Assembly: GCF_003443895.1 (NCBI RefSeq)
Contig: NZ_QQOA01000004.1
Coordinates: 62,001 to 126,000 of the forward strand
From: Paraburkholderia phosphatilytica
GTDB taxonomy: Bacteria > Pseudomonadota > Gammaproteobacteria > Burkholderiales > Burkholderiaceae
Direction: 5' to 3'
Length of the DNA: 64,000 bases
In this document: positions 9,388 through 17,382 of the stretch, piece by piece
Numbering within the stretch: the first letter of the stretch is position 1
How the letters are laid out: each line of letters opens with the position of its first letter
Notes under the pieces: generated by a model
Database searches by the model: none
The model's input: the letters and a program-made list of their open reading frames with translations, nothing else
What the model was told of the DNA's origin: nothing
Made by a program: the position numbers and the translations under genes

Positions 9388-10587
9388 CTACGACACGAAC
9401 GGCGCCGCGATGGCGCCTGGTTGCGGCTGCGTTTGCAGCTCCGCCGACGGTAGAGGAGAAGGCGCGGCCATCAGAGGCATCACTCGCAGCCCACGCGACA
9501 GATGGCCCTGCATGATGCGATACGTCGACGGCTCGAAGACGGCCGCAGCGGCCCCCGCGGTGACCAGCTGCGCGATCGCGTCGAGACTCGGCGCGCCACC
9601 GATATAACGCCAGCGATCCACCGCATGGAACATGCGCGTCTGCGATCCCTCGTCGAACTCCTCGAAGGCGATCGCGCCCGTGTACGGCCAGGGCGCATCG
9701 GCGGGATCGCTCGCCGCGGCGCGCGGCAGCCGGTTGAAGCCAGGACGCAGCGCGGCGATCCACTGCGCCTCGGCGAGCAGCGCGCCGAGCTCGCCGCCCG
9801 TCGCACGCCATTCGACGCGGCGCACCTGCTGGGCGATGCGCATTTCCTTCGACGAGCGGCGTTCGCCGCTCAGATAGGCGCGCACGCGCTGCCGCACGCG
9901 CACGCTGCGACCCACCAGCAACGGCGCGTCGTTCTCGCCGAAGAACGCGAACACGCCGCAGCCGGCCGGTGCTTCGTCGAGCAGGTCTTCGGTGATGTCG
10001 CCGGCAAGCCGGAAACGGCGCATCGTGCGATCGATCTGCACGCGCAGCGTCTCGACCGGCACGATGTCATGCAGTTGGCGCCAGAACTGCCAGAGCAGAT
10101 CGGCATCGGCGAGCGCCCGGTGACGATCGGACGGACGTAGCGCGTGACGCTCGACCAGCGCATCGAGCCCGTGGCGCTTCTCCGCCGGAAAGAGCGCCCG
10201 CGACAGCCGCACCGTGCACAGCACGTCGGGATTGAACGTCAGACCCACGCGCTGGAATTCGCCGCGCAGGAATCCGCGGTCGAACGATGCGTTGTGCGCG
10301 ACGAACAGCTTCCCGTCCAGACGTTCCAGCAGCGCGGGGGCGATCGATTCGAAGGTCGGTTGCCCGCGTACCATTGAATCGGTGATACCGGTCAGTTGCT
10401 GGATGAAAGGCGGAATCGACTGCTGCGGATCGAGCAGCGTGCTCCAGCGCGATACGCCGTTCGGCCCCACTTCGACAACGCCCACTTCCGTGATCCGATG
10501 CTCGCCGCTGGAACTGCCGGTGGTTTCGAGGTCGACGAATACGATCGGCACGTCGATCGCCGGATTCGACAGGTAGGGTTCGAACAT
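9388..10587 (-). CDS. DEDDh 3'-5' exonuclease fused to a GIY-YIG (UvrC/Cho-like) domain
   Basis: A 399-residue protein with two nuclease modules. Residues about 12-170 form a DnaQ-like exonuclease: DLETTG (Asp19, Glu21), AHNASFDRGFL and HRALADADLL supply the DEDDh residues. Residues about 205-285 resemble the GIY-YIG domain of UvrC and Cho (GVFAFFG and LLVGRS in place of GIY and YIG). The C-terminal part carries no known motif. The architecture is known from bacterial genomes, where it is often annotated as a DNA polymerase III epsilon subunit. A role in DNA repair or end processing is inferred. The start ATG 10587 is the one directly before the exonuclease fold. Confidence 0.88.
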   Translation of the reverse strand: MFEPYLSNPAIDVPIVFVDLETTGSSSGEHRITEVGVVEVGPNGVSRWSTLLDPQQSIPPFIQQLTGITDSMVRGQPTFESIAPALLERLDGKLFVAHNASFDRGFLRGEFQRVGLTFNPDVLCTVRLSRALFPAEKRHGLDALVERHALRPSDRHRALADADLLWQFWRQLHDIVPVETLRVQIDRTMRRFRLAGDITEDLLDEAPAGCGVFAFFGENDAPLLVGRSVRVRQRVRAYLSGERRSSKEMRIAQQVRRVEWRATGGELGALLAEAQWIAALRPGFNRLPRAAASDPADAPWPYTGAIAFEEFDEGSQTRMFHAVDRWRYIGGAPSLDAIAQLVTAGAAAAVFEPSTYRIMQGHLSRGLRVMPLMAAPSPLPSAELQTQPQPGAIAAPFVS

Positions 10588-10720
10588 GTGGGGAGTTTCC
10601 GCTGCGGATAAGACAAACTGCACCGAGTATGCACCAGATAGCGGCCAGACAGCCGGGGAAGAAATCCGGCGATGTGTCGCCGAAACAGATTCAGCGCCCA
10701 CACCCGATAAGACGCCCATG

Positions 10721-10746
10721 AAAAAAGCCTCCGCATCCGGAGGCTT
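10721..10746 (-). terminator. Intrinsic terminator of the cold-shock gene
   Basis: Read on the minus strand, AAGCCTCCG pairs with CGGAGGCTT around a 4-base loop and runs into a T tract. It lies 47 bases beyond the stop of the cold-shock gene. Confidence 0.85.
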
Positions 10747-10792
10747 CTGATGCCGGCAGCGACCGAGCGCCGCCGGATACGCCAGGCGCCGA

Positions 10793-10996
10793 TTACAGCG
10801 GCTGGATGTTCGCAGCCTGCTTGCCCTTCGGGCCGGTCTTGACTTCGAACGACACGCGCTGATTTTCCTTCAGCGACTTGAAGCCGTCAGCACGAATTTC
10901 CGAAAAATGCGCGAACAGATCGTCGCCGCCAGCGTCGGACGTAATAAAGCCAAAGCCCTTAGCATCGTTGAACCATTTGACGATACCGGTTTCCAT
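10793..10996 (-). CDS. Cold-shock protein (CspA family)
   Basis: A 67-residue single cold-shock domain, an RNA chaperone that melts mRNA structure. RNP1 (KGFGFI) and RNP2 (DLFAHFSEI) are intact, and the length is standard. The start ATG 10996 gives [17 protein letters not shown] and follows AGGAAC. A probable promoter lies about 140 bases upstream, giving the long 5' leader that in cspA-type genes acts in thermoregulation. It is monocistronic, with its own terminator. Whether it is cold-induced or constitutive (like CspC/CspE) cannot be told from sequence. Confidence 0.95.
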   Translation of the reverse strand: METGIVKWFNDAKGFGFITSDAGGDDLFAHFSEIRADGFKSLKENQRVSFEVKTGPKGKQAANIQPL

Positions 10997-11139
10997 GTTC
11001 CTGTTTCCTCGAGATTTGAATAAAGCGGGCAATGCCCTCAACGCCGGTGACTAACGTGACTAACGGGTACCGCGAGCGCGAACGGCTGTGATGCCGGGTT
11101 CTTGCTGCCATGCCTGTTGGACGAAAATCCAGCCCTGCT

Positions 11140-11169
11140 TTTATAAGGGCAACGCTCAACGAGCGTCAA
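11140..11169 (-). promoter_or_regulatory. Sigma-70 promoter of the cold-shock gene
   Basis: On the minus strand TTGACG (11164-11169) and TATAAA (11140-11145) are 18 bases apart. Transcription should start near 11132, leaving a leader of about 135 nt before the ATG. Confidence 0.65.
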
Positions 11170-11228
11170 GCGAATTTTCCGCGACGCTTTATCATCGCTA
11201 ACCCTATAAAACGATTGATTCAGCGCGC

Positions 11229-11251
11229 ATTTGATCGAACGCCGATCAAAT
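11229..11251. repeat. Perfect 9-5-9 inverted repeat
   Basis: ATTTGATCG and CGATCAAAT are exact inverse copies around AACGC. It lies 60 bases upstream of the cold-shock -35 element and 170 bases before the small gene at 11421. It has no T run, so an operator is more likely than a terminator. Confidence 0.6.
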
Positions 11252-11420
11252 CGGCATGTTCGTCAAAATGACCGAATATTGAAACGCGTCAAATCCGAAG
11301 AAAGGCAAAAATTACTCCATTTGTAACAAAATTTGTCAATCGTAAGTGTTTATCCGGGTTGCTGGCTGACAGCAAGCAAACCAACATGAAAACAGGCACT
11401 TGCAATGAATGGAGAACGTC

Positions 11421-11639
11421 ATGCTGAATGCGATCCGGCGCTTTCTCGCGCAATTCCAACCTTCGACCGATCGATCCGACTCCCCCGCCACGCAGTCCAT
11501 CCAGGATTCGTTCGACGTCACCTGGCACGGCGACCACTGGCAGAATCTGCTCGCGTCGCCGATGGACGCTCGCCACTATGTGATGGAAGACTGGTCGTTC
11601 GCACCGTCGCCGGCGTTCGCCGACGATCCGGCACACTAG
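11421..11639 (+). CDS. Small hypothetical protein (72 aa)
   Basis: A 72-residue frame beginning MLNAIRRFLAQFQPS. I chose ATG 11421 because GGAGAA at 11411-11416 is well placed; an in-frame ATG at 11409 would put that site inside the gene. The N-terminus is a short amphipathic helix, the middle is polar, and the C-terminus is acidic and aromatic (DARHYVMEDWSF). There is no signal peptide or membrane segment. I do not recognise the family. A candidate sRNA with a UCUCC segment is encoded just downstream on the opposite strand and could pair with this kind of ribosome-binding site. Confidence 0.6.
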   Translation: MLNAIRRFLAQFQPSTDRSDSPATQSIQDSFDVTWHGDHWQNLLASPMDARHYVMEDWSFAPSPAFADDPAH

Positions 11640-11688
11640 GATCTGCCGCGCCGCACAATGGCGCGCGGGTCCGCACGGACGCTGGACG

Positions 11689-11772
11689 AAAAAAAAGCGC
11701 GACTGGGAAGTCGCGCCGACAAAGGTTTGGAGATCTTTTTCGTCAACGAAAAAGTCTGCTTCGAAAAGCAGA
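11689..11772 (-). ncRNA. Candidate small regulatory RNA (about 84 nt)
   Basis: Read on the minus strand, three hairpins follow one another with no coding frame. Hairpin 1 (11755-11772) is a perfect 7-bp stem with a UUCG loop. Hairpin 2 (11735-11754) is an 8-bp stem CTTTTTCG/CGAAAAAG with loop TTGA. Hairpin 3 (11697-11716) is an 8-bp GC-rich stem ending in eight U residues, a strong intrinsic terminator. A TATACT element (11779-11784) sits 6-7 bases before hairpin 1, so a transcript would start at its first base; no good -35 is seen. The single-stranded stretch between hairpins 2 and 3 (11717-11734) reads AUCUCCAAACCUUUGUCG and holds an anti-Shine-Dalgarno UCUCC. I cannot name the RNA family. 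Confidence 0.6.
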
Positions 11773-11778
11773 GATTGC

Positions 11779-11784
11779 AGTATA
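11779..11784 (-). promoter_or_regulatory. Putative -10 box of the sRNA candidate
   Basis: TATACT on the minus strand, one base off consensus (TATAAT), ending 6 bases before the first hairpin. The best -35 candidate, TTGGTA, is 20 bases away, so it is weak or activator-dependent. Confidence 0.5.
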
Positions 11785-12197
11785 ACGGCGAGTGCATTTC
11801 TCATTACCAACGCAATCCACAATCCTCTATTTCAAGTCCGACAACAATCTTCGCTTTACGATTTTTTACGTTGTTTTTAGCCATCGATTCGTGTAGCGAT
11901 CGCACAACGCTAACGGGTTGACACCTCTCCCGCCGCTCGAACATTCCCTCGCAAACCCGCTCCAGGCAAGGCCTCCGGCTGCTCAGACAAATCGTTTCCG
12001 CAGGCGGAATGATTTATTGCGCGAATCGGAATAGGTCGCGCCGTAACCGATCTTTACACTCTGTTCGTCAGGAAATCAGCGCTGCTGTGTGAATGCGCGC
12101 AATTCACGTGAAAAAACGATCTCGCAACGTTTTTCATGCGGAGATTTCCTTCAAGCCTGGGTATACAAGGCCCATCCTGAACTCGGAGTTAGAAAAG
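11785..12197. other. Upstream region and leader of the porin gene
   Basis: About 410 bases without a gene. It contains TTGACA at 11918-11923, but with no good -10 at the right distance. TTTACACT near 12053-12060 is a possible -10, which would give a leader of about 130 nt before the porin. I see no clear EnvZ/OmpR-type repeat. Confidence 0.4.
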
Positions 12198-13346
12198 ATG
12201 AAAAAGACTCTTATGGTCGCCGCCCTGTCGGGCGTATTTGCCACGGCCGCTCATGCACAAAGCAGCGTCACGCTGTACGGCCTGATCGACGCCGGCATCA
12301 CCTACACGAACAACCAGCATGGCCACAGCAACTGGCAGGAAACGACCGGTTCCGTCAACGGCAGCCGTTTCGGCCTGCGCGGTTCTGAAGACCTCGGTGG
12401 CGGCCTGAAGGCAATCTTCACGTTGGAAAACGGCTTCGGCATCAACGACGGCACGCTCAAGCAGAACAGCCGCATCTTCGGCCGTCAGGCATTCGTCGGT
12501 CTCGCCAGCGACCAGTACGGCGCGGTGACCCTCGGCCGTCAATACGACAGCGTGGTCGACTACCTCGCGCCGCTCGCACTGACGGGCACGCAGTACGGCG
12601 GCACGCAGTTCGCCCACCCGTTCGATAACGACAACCTGAACAACTCGTTCCGGATCGACAACTCGATCAAGTACACGAGCGCGAACTACGGCGGCTTCAA
12701 GTTCGGCGGCTTGTACGGTTTCTCGAACCAGGCTGACGGCTTCTCGAACAACCGTGCGTACAGCCTCGGCGCGTCGTACAACTACGGCGGCCTGAACGTC
12801 GGCGCGGGCTACCTGCAACTGAACAGCAACGGCGCGACGAGCGCGGCTGCGGCGTTCAACTCGGGCGGCGCAGTGTCGGGCGACAACACGTTCTTCGCTG
12901 GCCGCCAGCGGACGTTCGGCGCCGGCGCGAACTACGCGTTCGGCCCGGCAACCGTCGGCCTCGTGTACACGCAGACGAACCTGTCGTCGCTGGCTGGTAT
13001 CGGCGCGGGCGCGTCGGGCCAGACCGGTGGCATCGGCTTCACGGGCGGCCAGGGCGCGCGCTTCCAGAACATCGAAGCAAACGCTCGCTACGCGCTGACG
13101 CCGGCACTGAGCATCGCCGGTTCGTACACGTACACGAAGGGCAGCCTGGTCGGTCAGCACGACCACTGGAACCAGTTCAACCTGCAAACGGACTACGCGC
13201 TGTCGAAGCGCACCGACGTTTACCTGCAGGGCGAATACCAGCAGGCCAACCAGAACGCGATCGTCGACGCCGACATCAACGGTCTGGCTGCGTCGAACAA
13301 CAACAAGCAGATTGCTGTGACGGCGGGTCTGCGTCACCGCTTCTAA
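12198..13346 (+). CDS. Outer-membrane general porin (Burkholderia OpcP/Omp38 type)
   Basis: A 382-residue trimeric beta-barrel porin allowing passive diffusion across the outer membrane. Residues 1-20 are a signal peptide cleaved after AHA. The mature protein begins QSSVTLYGLIDAG, the hallmark of betaproteobacterial porins, and contains SRFGLRGSEDLGGGLKAIF, the gly/aromatic alternation of strands, and a terminal phenylalanine (GLRHRF) recognised by the BAM machinery. Codon choice is strongly biased, fitting a highly expressed gene. It has its own terminator. Pore selectivity cannot be predicted here. Confidence 0.95.
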   Translation: MKKTLMVAALSGVFATAAHAQSSVTLYGLIDAGITYTNNQHGHSNWQETTGSVNGSRFGLRGSEDLGGGLKAIFTLENGFGINDGTLKQNSRIFGRQAFVGLASDQYGAVTLGRQYDSVVDYLAPLALTGTQYGGTQFAHPFDNDNLNNSFRIDNSIKYTSANYGGFKFGGLYGFSNQADGFSNNRAYSLGASYNYGGLNVGAGYLQLNSNGATSAAAAFNSGGAVSGDNTFFAGRQRTFGAGANYAFGPATVGLVYTQTNLSSLAGIGAGASGQTGGIGFTGGQGARFQNIEANARYALTPALSIAGSYTYTKGSLVGQHDHWNQFNLQTDYALSKRTDVYLQGEYQQANQNAIVDADINGLAASNNNKQIAVTAGLRHRF

Positions 13347-13385
13347 GACCGCTTCCAAGCTTTAGCGGTAGTTGCAGCATCGGAG

Positions 13386-13409
13386 AAGGCGCCCTCGCGG
13401 CGCCTTTTT
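13386..13409 (+). terminator. Intrinsic terminator of the porin gene
   Basis: AAGGCGCC pairs with GGCGCCTT around a 5-base loop and is followed by TTTTT. Confidence 0.88.
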
Positions 13410-13512
13410 CTTTTTGGCGGCTGACGCTGGCAGCGGCGAGCAGGCCGCCGCGACGAACCGCAAGTTGCTGCTGCCCGCGTGCGCAGCCGAGGCGCCGCGG
13501 CCCACCGCGTCG

Positions 13513-14073
13513 CTAGTGCGGCGCCGGATAGTGCACGTCGATGACGTCGATCGGCTCCGGGCCGGCAGGCGTGATGAGCGTGACCTGGTCGCCGATCTTC
13601 GCCTTCAGGAGCGCCCGCGCCACCGGCGAGATCCAGCTCACGTGTCCCAGGTCCAGATCGACTTCGTCGACACCGACGATGGTCACCGTGCGGACCTCGC
13701 CGTCGTCGCCCGCGTAGTCGACCGTTGCGCCGAAGAACACCTGGTCCGTGTTCTCCTGCCGGCTGCTGTCGACCACCTCGGCCAGATCGAGCCGCTTGGT
13801 CAGGAAGCGGATCCGACGGTCGATCTCGCGCAGGCGCCGTTTGCCGTAGATGTAGTCGCCGTTCTCGGAGCGGTCGCCGTTCGAGGCGGCCCACGACACG
13901 AGCCGCACGACCTCCGGCCGCTCCGCGTCGATCAGGTTCAGCAGTTCGTCGCGCAAGCGCTTGTGGCCGGCCGGCGTGATGTAGTTCTTCGCGCCCGCGG
14001 GAATCTCGGGCTGGGTGGCGTCGAGGTCGTCGTCATCGGCGTCGCTCGACTCTTTGACAAAAGCCTTGTTCAT
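13513..14073 (-). CDS. greB: Transcription elongation factor GreB
   Basis: Rescues backtracked RNA polymerase by inducing transcript cleavage in the active site. The 186-residue product has an acidic N-terminal extension (SSDADDDDLDATQPE), then the GreA/B coiled coil with the RSENGDYIYGKRRLREIDRRI block typical of GreB, and the C-terminal FKBP-like domain. The DRSENGDY acidic tip residues are present. It is the last gene of the yicC-gmk-rpoZ-spoT-greB neighbourhood, separated from spoT by two tRNA genes on the other strand, so it probably has its own promoter. Confidence 0.96.
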   Translation of the reverse strand: MNKAFVKESSDADDDDLDATQPEIPAGAKNYITPAGHKRLRDELLNLIDAERPEVVRLVSWAASNGDRSENGDYIYGKRRLREIDRRIRFLTKRLDLAEVVDSSRQENTDQVFFGATVDYAGDDGEVRTVTIVGVDEVDLDLGHVSWISPVARALLKAKIGDQVTLITPAGPEPIDVIDVHYPAPH

Positions 14074-14200
14074 GATGAAGTGTGCGAAAAATCAGGCGGT
14101 ACAAGGCCGCGCGGCAGCGCGTCCTCCCTGTGAACAAGCATAAACGATCAGGGCTCGACGACAAATCGTAACCGGCTCTTCCCTTTTTTCACGCCTTTGC

Positions 14201-14206
14201 TATAAT
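14201..14206 (+). promoter_or_regulatory. Putative -10 box of the first tRNA-Arg gene
   Basis: A perfect TATAAT ends 13 bases before the mature tRNA. No good -35 is visible (CTTCCC at the expected place). Confidence 0.6.
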
Positions 14207-14219
14207 CTCACTTCTGCGT

Positions 14220-14296
14220 GCGGCTGTAGCTCAGTTGGATAGAGTACTTGGCTACGAACCAAGGGGTCGTGGGTTCGAATCCTGCCAGCCGCGCCA
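14220..14296 (+). tRNA. tRNA-Arg (anticodon ACG), copy 1
   Basis: A 77-nt cloverleaf with acceptor GCGGCTG/CAGCCGC, encoded CCA and anticodon loop CTACGAA. Adenosine 34 would be converted to inosine to read CGU, CGC and CGA. An identical copy lies 85 bases downstream. Confidence 0.97.
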
Positions 14297-14304
14297 CTTT
14301 TTCG

Positions 14305-14330
14305 AGGGCCTCCCTCCGGGGAGGCTCTTT
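14305..14330 (+). terminator. Terminator-like hairpin between the tRNA-Arg copies
   Basis: AGGGCCTCCC pairs with GGGAGGCTCT (one G-U) around a 4-base loop, followed by a broken T run. It may partly separate the two tRNA units. Confidence 0.55.
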
Positions 14331-14381
14331 CATTTCAGCGGCATTTTCGCTGAATCGGTTTTAGCGGTATCGTCTTAGCGT

Positions 14382-14458
14382 GCGGCTGTAGCTCAGTTGG
14401 ATAGAGTACTTGGCTACGAACCAAGGGGTCGTGGGTTCGAATCCTGCCAGCCGCGCCA
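14382..14458 (+). tRNA. tRNA-Arg (anticodon ACG), copy 2
   Basis: Identical over all 77 bases to the copy at 14220, with GCGTGC also shared just upstream. The spacer differs. This is a tandem gene duplication maintained by selection or gene conversion. Confidence 0.97.
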
Positions 14459-14468
14459 CCAGCAATGC

Positions 14469-14499
14469 AAAAGGGCCTTCCATCGCGGAAGGCCCTTTT
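14469..14499 (+). terminator. Intrinsic terminator after the tRNA-Arg pair
   Basis: A 13-bp stem, AAAAGGGCCTTCC with GGAAGGCCCTTTT, with a 5-base loop and further T residues. The A-rich 5' arm could serve spoT, which converges from the right. Confidence 0.9.
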
Positions 14500-14569
14500 G
14501 TTTTTGGCGTCTGCTGTTGGCTGCGGGCAACCGGTCGCATCAAGCTCGATCGGGGCGGGGGCGCCCCGA

Positions 14570-16945
14570 TCAATAATCCGCCCGCTCCCGGTCGATCCGC
14601 ATCCCGCCATCGTGGCGATGATGCGACTCGTCGCTCGGCCGCTCCCGCGCGATCCGCATCACGTCCGGATTGGTCCGCACCCGGCGCATCACATTGGCCA
14701 GATGCACACGGTCGCTGACCTGGATCACGAAGCGCAGGATCGTCGATTCCTGCGACAGGTCTTCGTCCATCGCGATGTGCACGATGTTCGCATCCGCCGA
14801 CGTGATGTCCGCCGCGACCCGCGCGAACACGCCCTTGGTGTTCTTCACCAGCACCTTCACCGCGACGTCGAACAGCCGTCCAGGCTGCGGCGCCCACGCG
14901 ACGTCGATCCAGCGGCCCGGATCGCGACGGTGGATGCGCTGCGCGACGCGGCAATCCGTCGTATGGATCGCCATGCCGAGGCCGATACCGATGTAGCCCA
15001 TGATGTTGTCGCCGGGAATCGGGCGGCAGCAGGCCGACAGCTGCACCGACATACCCTCGGTGCCCGTGATCACGACCGGCGGCGGTGCGACGGCCGGCGC
15101 GGCATGCTCGGAGCGCGGCGAGTCGTCGTCGTTCTCGTGACCTTCGCGGCCGCTCATCAGCACCTCGATGCGCTTCGCCATCACCGCGGCGACGCGCCGG
15201 CCGAGACCGATGTCCGCGAAAATCTCCTGACGATTCTTGTTGCCCGTCCACTGCACGAGCTTTTCCCATGCTTCCGGCGTCACGTCGGACAGCGACAGCC
15301 CATAGCCCTTCAGGCACTGGTCGACGAGCCGCTCGCCCAGCTGCACCGATTCGTTCAGGCGCATCGTCTTCAGGTAGTGGCGAATCGCGGAGCGCGCCTT
15401 GCCGGTACGCACGAAGCCGAGCCACGCCGGATTCGGCTTCGAGTACGGCGCCGTGATCACTTCGACGATATCGCCGCTCTTCAGCTCCGTGCGCAGCGGC
15501 AGCAGTTCGTTGTTGATTTTCACCGCGACGCACTGGTTGCCCAGGTCGCTGTGGATCGAATACGCGAAATCGAGCGCCGTGGCGCCACGCGGCAGCGCCA
15601 TGATCTTCGACTTCGGCGTGAACACGTAGACCGCATCCGGGAACAGGTCGATCTTCACGTGCTCGAGGAATTCGCTCGAATCGCCGGCTTCGCTTTGAAT
15701 ATCGAGCAGCGACTTCAGCCACTGGTGCGCGCGCTTCTGCACGTCGTTCAGGTCCGCGCTGCCGTTCTTGTACAGCCAGTGCGCGGCGACGCCCGCTTCG
15801 GCGATCTCGTGCATCTTGCGCGTGCGCACCTGAAACTCGACCGGCGCACCGAACGGACCGACGAGCGTGGTGTGCAGCGACTGGTAGCCGTTCACCTTCG
15901 GAATCGCGATGTAGTCCTTGAACTTGCCCGGTACCGGCTTGTAGAGCGCATGCAGCGCGCCGATGCAGGTGTAGCACTCGAGCGCGCTTTCCACCACGAC
16001 GCGAAAACCGTACACGTCCAGCACCTGCGAAAACGACAGCTGCTTGTCGCGCATCTTCTTGTAGATGCTGAAGATCGTCTTCTCGCGGCCGGTGGCCTCG
16101 GCGTTGATCTTCGCGTCCGAGATGGCGCGCTGCACCGATTCGGTAATCTTGGTGACCACTTCGCGCCGGTTGCCGCGCGCCGCCTTCACCGCTTTTTCGA
16201 GCGTGGCGTAGCGGTGCGGATTGAAGTTCGCGAAGCTCAGGTCCTGCAGCTCGCGATACGTGTTGTTCAGACCTAGCCGGTGTGCGATCGGCGCGTAAAT
16301 ATCCAGCGTTTCGCGCGCAACGCGCCGGCGTTTTTCCGGCGGCACCGCGCCGAGCGTGCGCATGTTGTGCAGCCGGTCGGCGAGCTTGACGAGAATCACG
16401 CGCACGTCGCGCGCCATCGCGAGCAGCATCTTGCGGAAGTTTTCCGCCTGCGCTTCCTCGCGGTTGCGAAACTCCATCTTGTCGAGTTTCGACAGACCGT
16501 CCACCAGTTCCGCGACCTTCGGGCCGAACCGCTCCGCGAGTTCGGCCTTGGTCACGCCCTGGTCTTCCATCACGTCGTGCAGCAGCGCGGCCATGATGGA
16601 CTGCGCGTCGAGCTTCCAGCCCGCGCAGATTTCCGCGACGGCGACTGGATGCGTGATGTACGGCTCGCCGCTCTGCCGGTACTGGCCGAGGTGCGCTTCG
16701 TCACTGAAGTGAAACGCCGCCTTGACGTCTTTAATCTCGTCGGGCAACAGGTAGCCGGACAGCGCTGCGGTGAGCCCTGCGATGGAGACGACGGAATGCC
16801 GGCGCGGCTGCTCCGGCGTGGCGGTGGGCCCGAACAGATGGCGAAACGACTGTTCGAGGACCGCGTCGATGTATTTGCGTGCCGACGACGACTCGGTGTC
16901 GTGTTCGGCTTCCGACGTGGTGGTCGGCGACGGTGTGGTGCTCAT
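14570..16945 (-). CDS. spoT: Bifunctional (p)ppGpp synthetase/hydrolase SpoT
   Basis: Makes and degrades the stringent-response alarmone (p)ppGpp. The 791-residue protein has, in order, an HD hydrolase domain with the HD pair at 123-124 (LLHDVMED), the RelA/SpoT synthetase domain (VYGFRVVVES, KVNGYQSLHT), a TGS domain (VYVFTPKSKIMALPRGATALDFAY), a helical and zinc-finger-like region and a C-terminal ACT domain. The intact HD motif marks it as SpoT/Rel-like and not the hydrolase-dead RelA. The gene order rpoZ-spoT is conserved in proteobacteria and places alarmone metabolism next to the RNA polymerase omega subunit, to which ppGpp binds. Confidence 0.97.
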   Translation of the reverse strand: MSTTPSPTTTSEAEHDTESSSARKYIDAVLEQSFRHLFGPTATPEQPRRHSVVSIAGLTAALSGYLLPDEIKDVKAAFHFSDEAHLGQYRQSGEPYITHPVAVAEICAGWKLDAQSIMAALLHDVMEDQGVTKAELAERFGPKVAELVDGLSKLDKMEFRNREEAQAENFRKMLLAMARDVRVILVKLADRLHNMRTLGAVPPEKRRRVARETLDIYAPIAHRLGLNNTYRELQDLSFANFNPHRYATLEKAVKAARGNRREVVTKITESVQRAISDAKINAEATGREKTIFSIYKKMRDKQLSFSQVLDVYGFRVVVESALECYTCIGALHALYKPVPGKFKDYIAIPKVNGYQSLHTTLVGPFGAPVEFQVRTRKMHEIAEAGVAAHWLYKNGSADLNDVQKRAHQWLKSLLDIQSEAGDSSEFLEHVKIDLFPDAVYVFTPKSKIMALPRGATALDFAYSIHSDLGNQCVAVKINNELLPLRTELKSGDIVEVITAPYSKPNPAWLGFVRTGKARSAIRHYLKTMRLNESVQLGERLVDQCLKGYGLSLSDVTPEAWEKLVQWTGNKNRQEIFADIGLGRRVAAVMAKRIEVLMSGREGHENDDDSPRSEHAAPAVAPPPVVITGTEGMSVQLSACCRPIPGDNIMGYIGIGLGMAIHTTDCRVAQRIHRRDPGRWIDVAWAPQPGRLFDVAVKVLVKNTKGVFARVAADITSADANIVHIAMDEDLSQESTILRFVIQVSDRVHLANVMRRVRTNPDVMRIARERPSDESHHRHDGGMRIDRERADY

Positions 16946-17119
16946 GTTCGCCTCCCTGTCGGTTGAAAACGCGCCGCCGGAATTGCGGGCGGCGCGGTCT
17001 GGATGCAGTTCAAGGTGCCTGCTAAACAGCGTAGGTGATTACGCTGATAACGGTTGTCTGCCCGGGTCAGTTGACGATCGACGATCAGTTGACCGGCAGG
17101 TCCGTATCCGTACGGTGCC

Positions 17120-17323
17120 TCAGACGGGCACCTTCTTCAACATCTCGATCCCGACCTGGCCTGCCGCAATTTCGCGCAGCGCAACGACGGTGGGCTTGTC
17201 GCGGCTTTCGATCTTCGGCGTGTGTCCCTGTGCGAGCTGGCGCGCACGATAGGTAGCGGCAAGCGCCAGTTCGAAACGGTTCGGGATCTGTTTCAGGCAG
17301 TCTTCGACGGTGATGCGGGCCAT
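17120..17323 (-). CDS. rpoZ: RNA polymerase omega subunit
   Basis: A 67-residue chaperone subunit of RNA polymerase that clamps beta' and forms part of one ppGpp site. The conserved start [30 protein letters not shown] is present in full family form. It lies between gmk (59 bp upstream) and spoT (174 bp downstream) on the same strand, as in many proteobacteria, and is probably co-transcribed with gmk. Confidence 0.97.
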   Translation of the reverse strand: MARITVEDCLKQIPNRFELALAATYRARQLAQGHTPKIESRDKPTVVALREIAAGQVGIEMLKKVPV

Positions 17324-17382
17324 GTTGGGAATTCCTTCTCTGTACGTTGCTTATTCTACCTTATGTGCTCGACACGCCGCCT

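Noticed and set aside
12189..13358. A 389-codon minus-strand frame across the porin
   Set aside because: An antisense shadow of a strongly biased gene, composed mainly of Arg, Val and Ala, with no ribosome-binding site.
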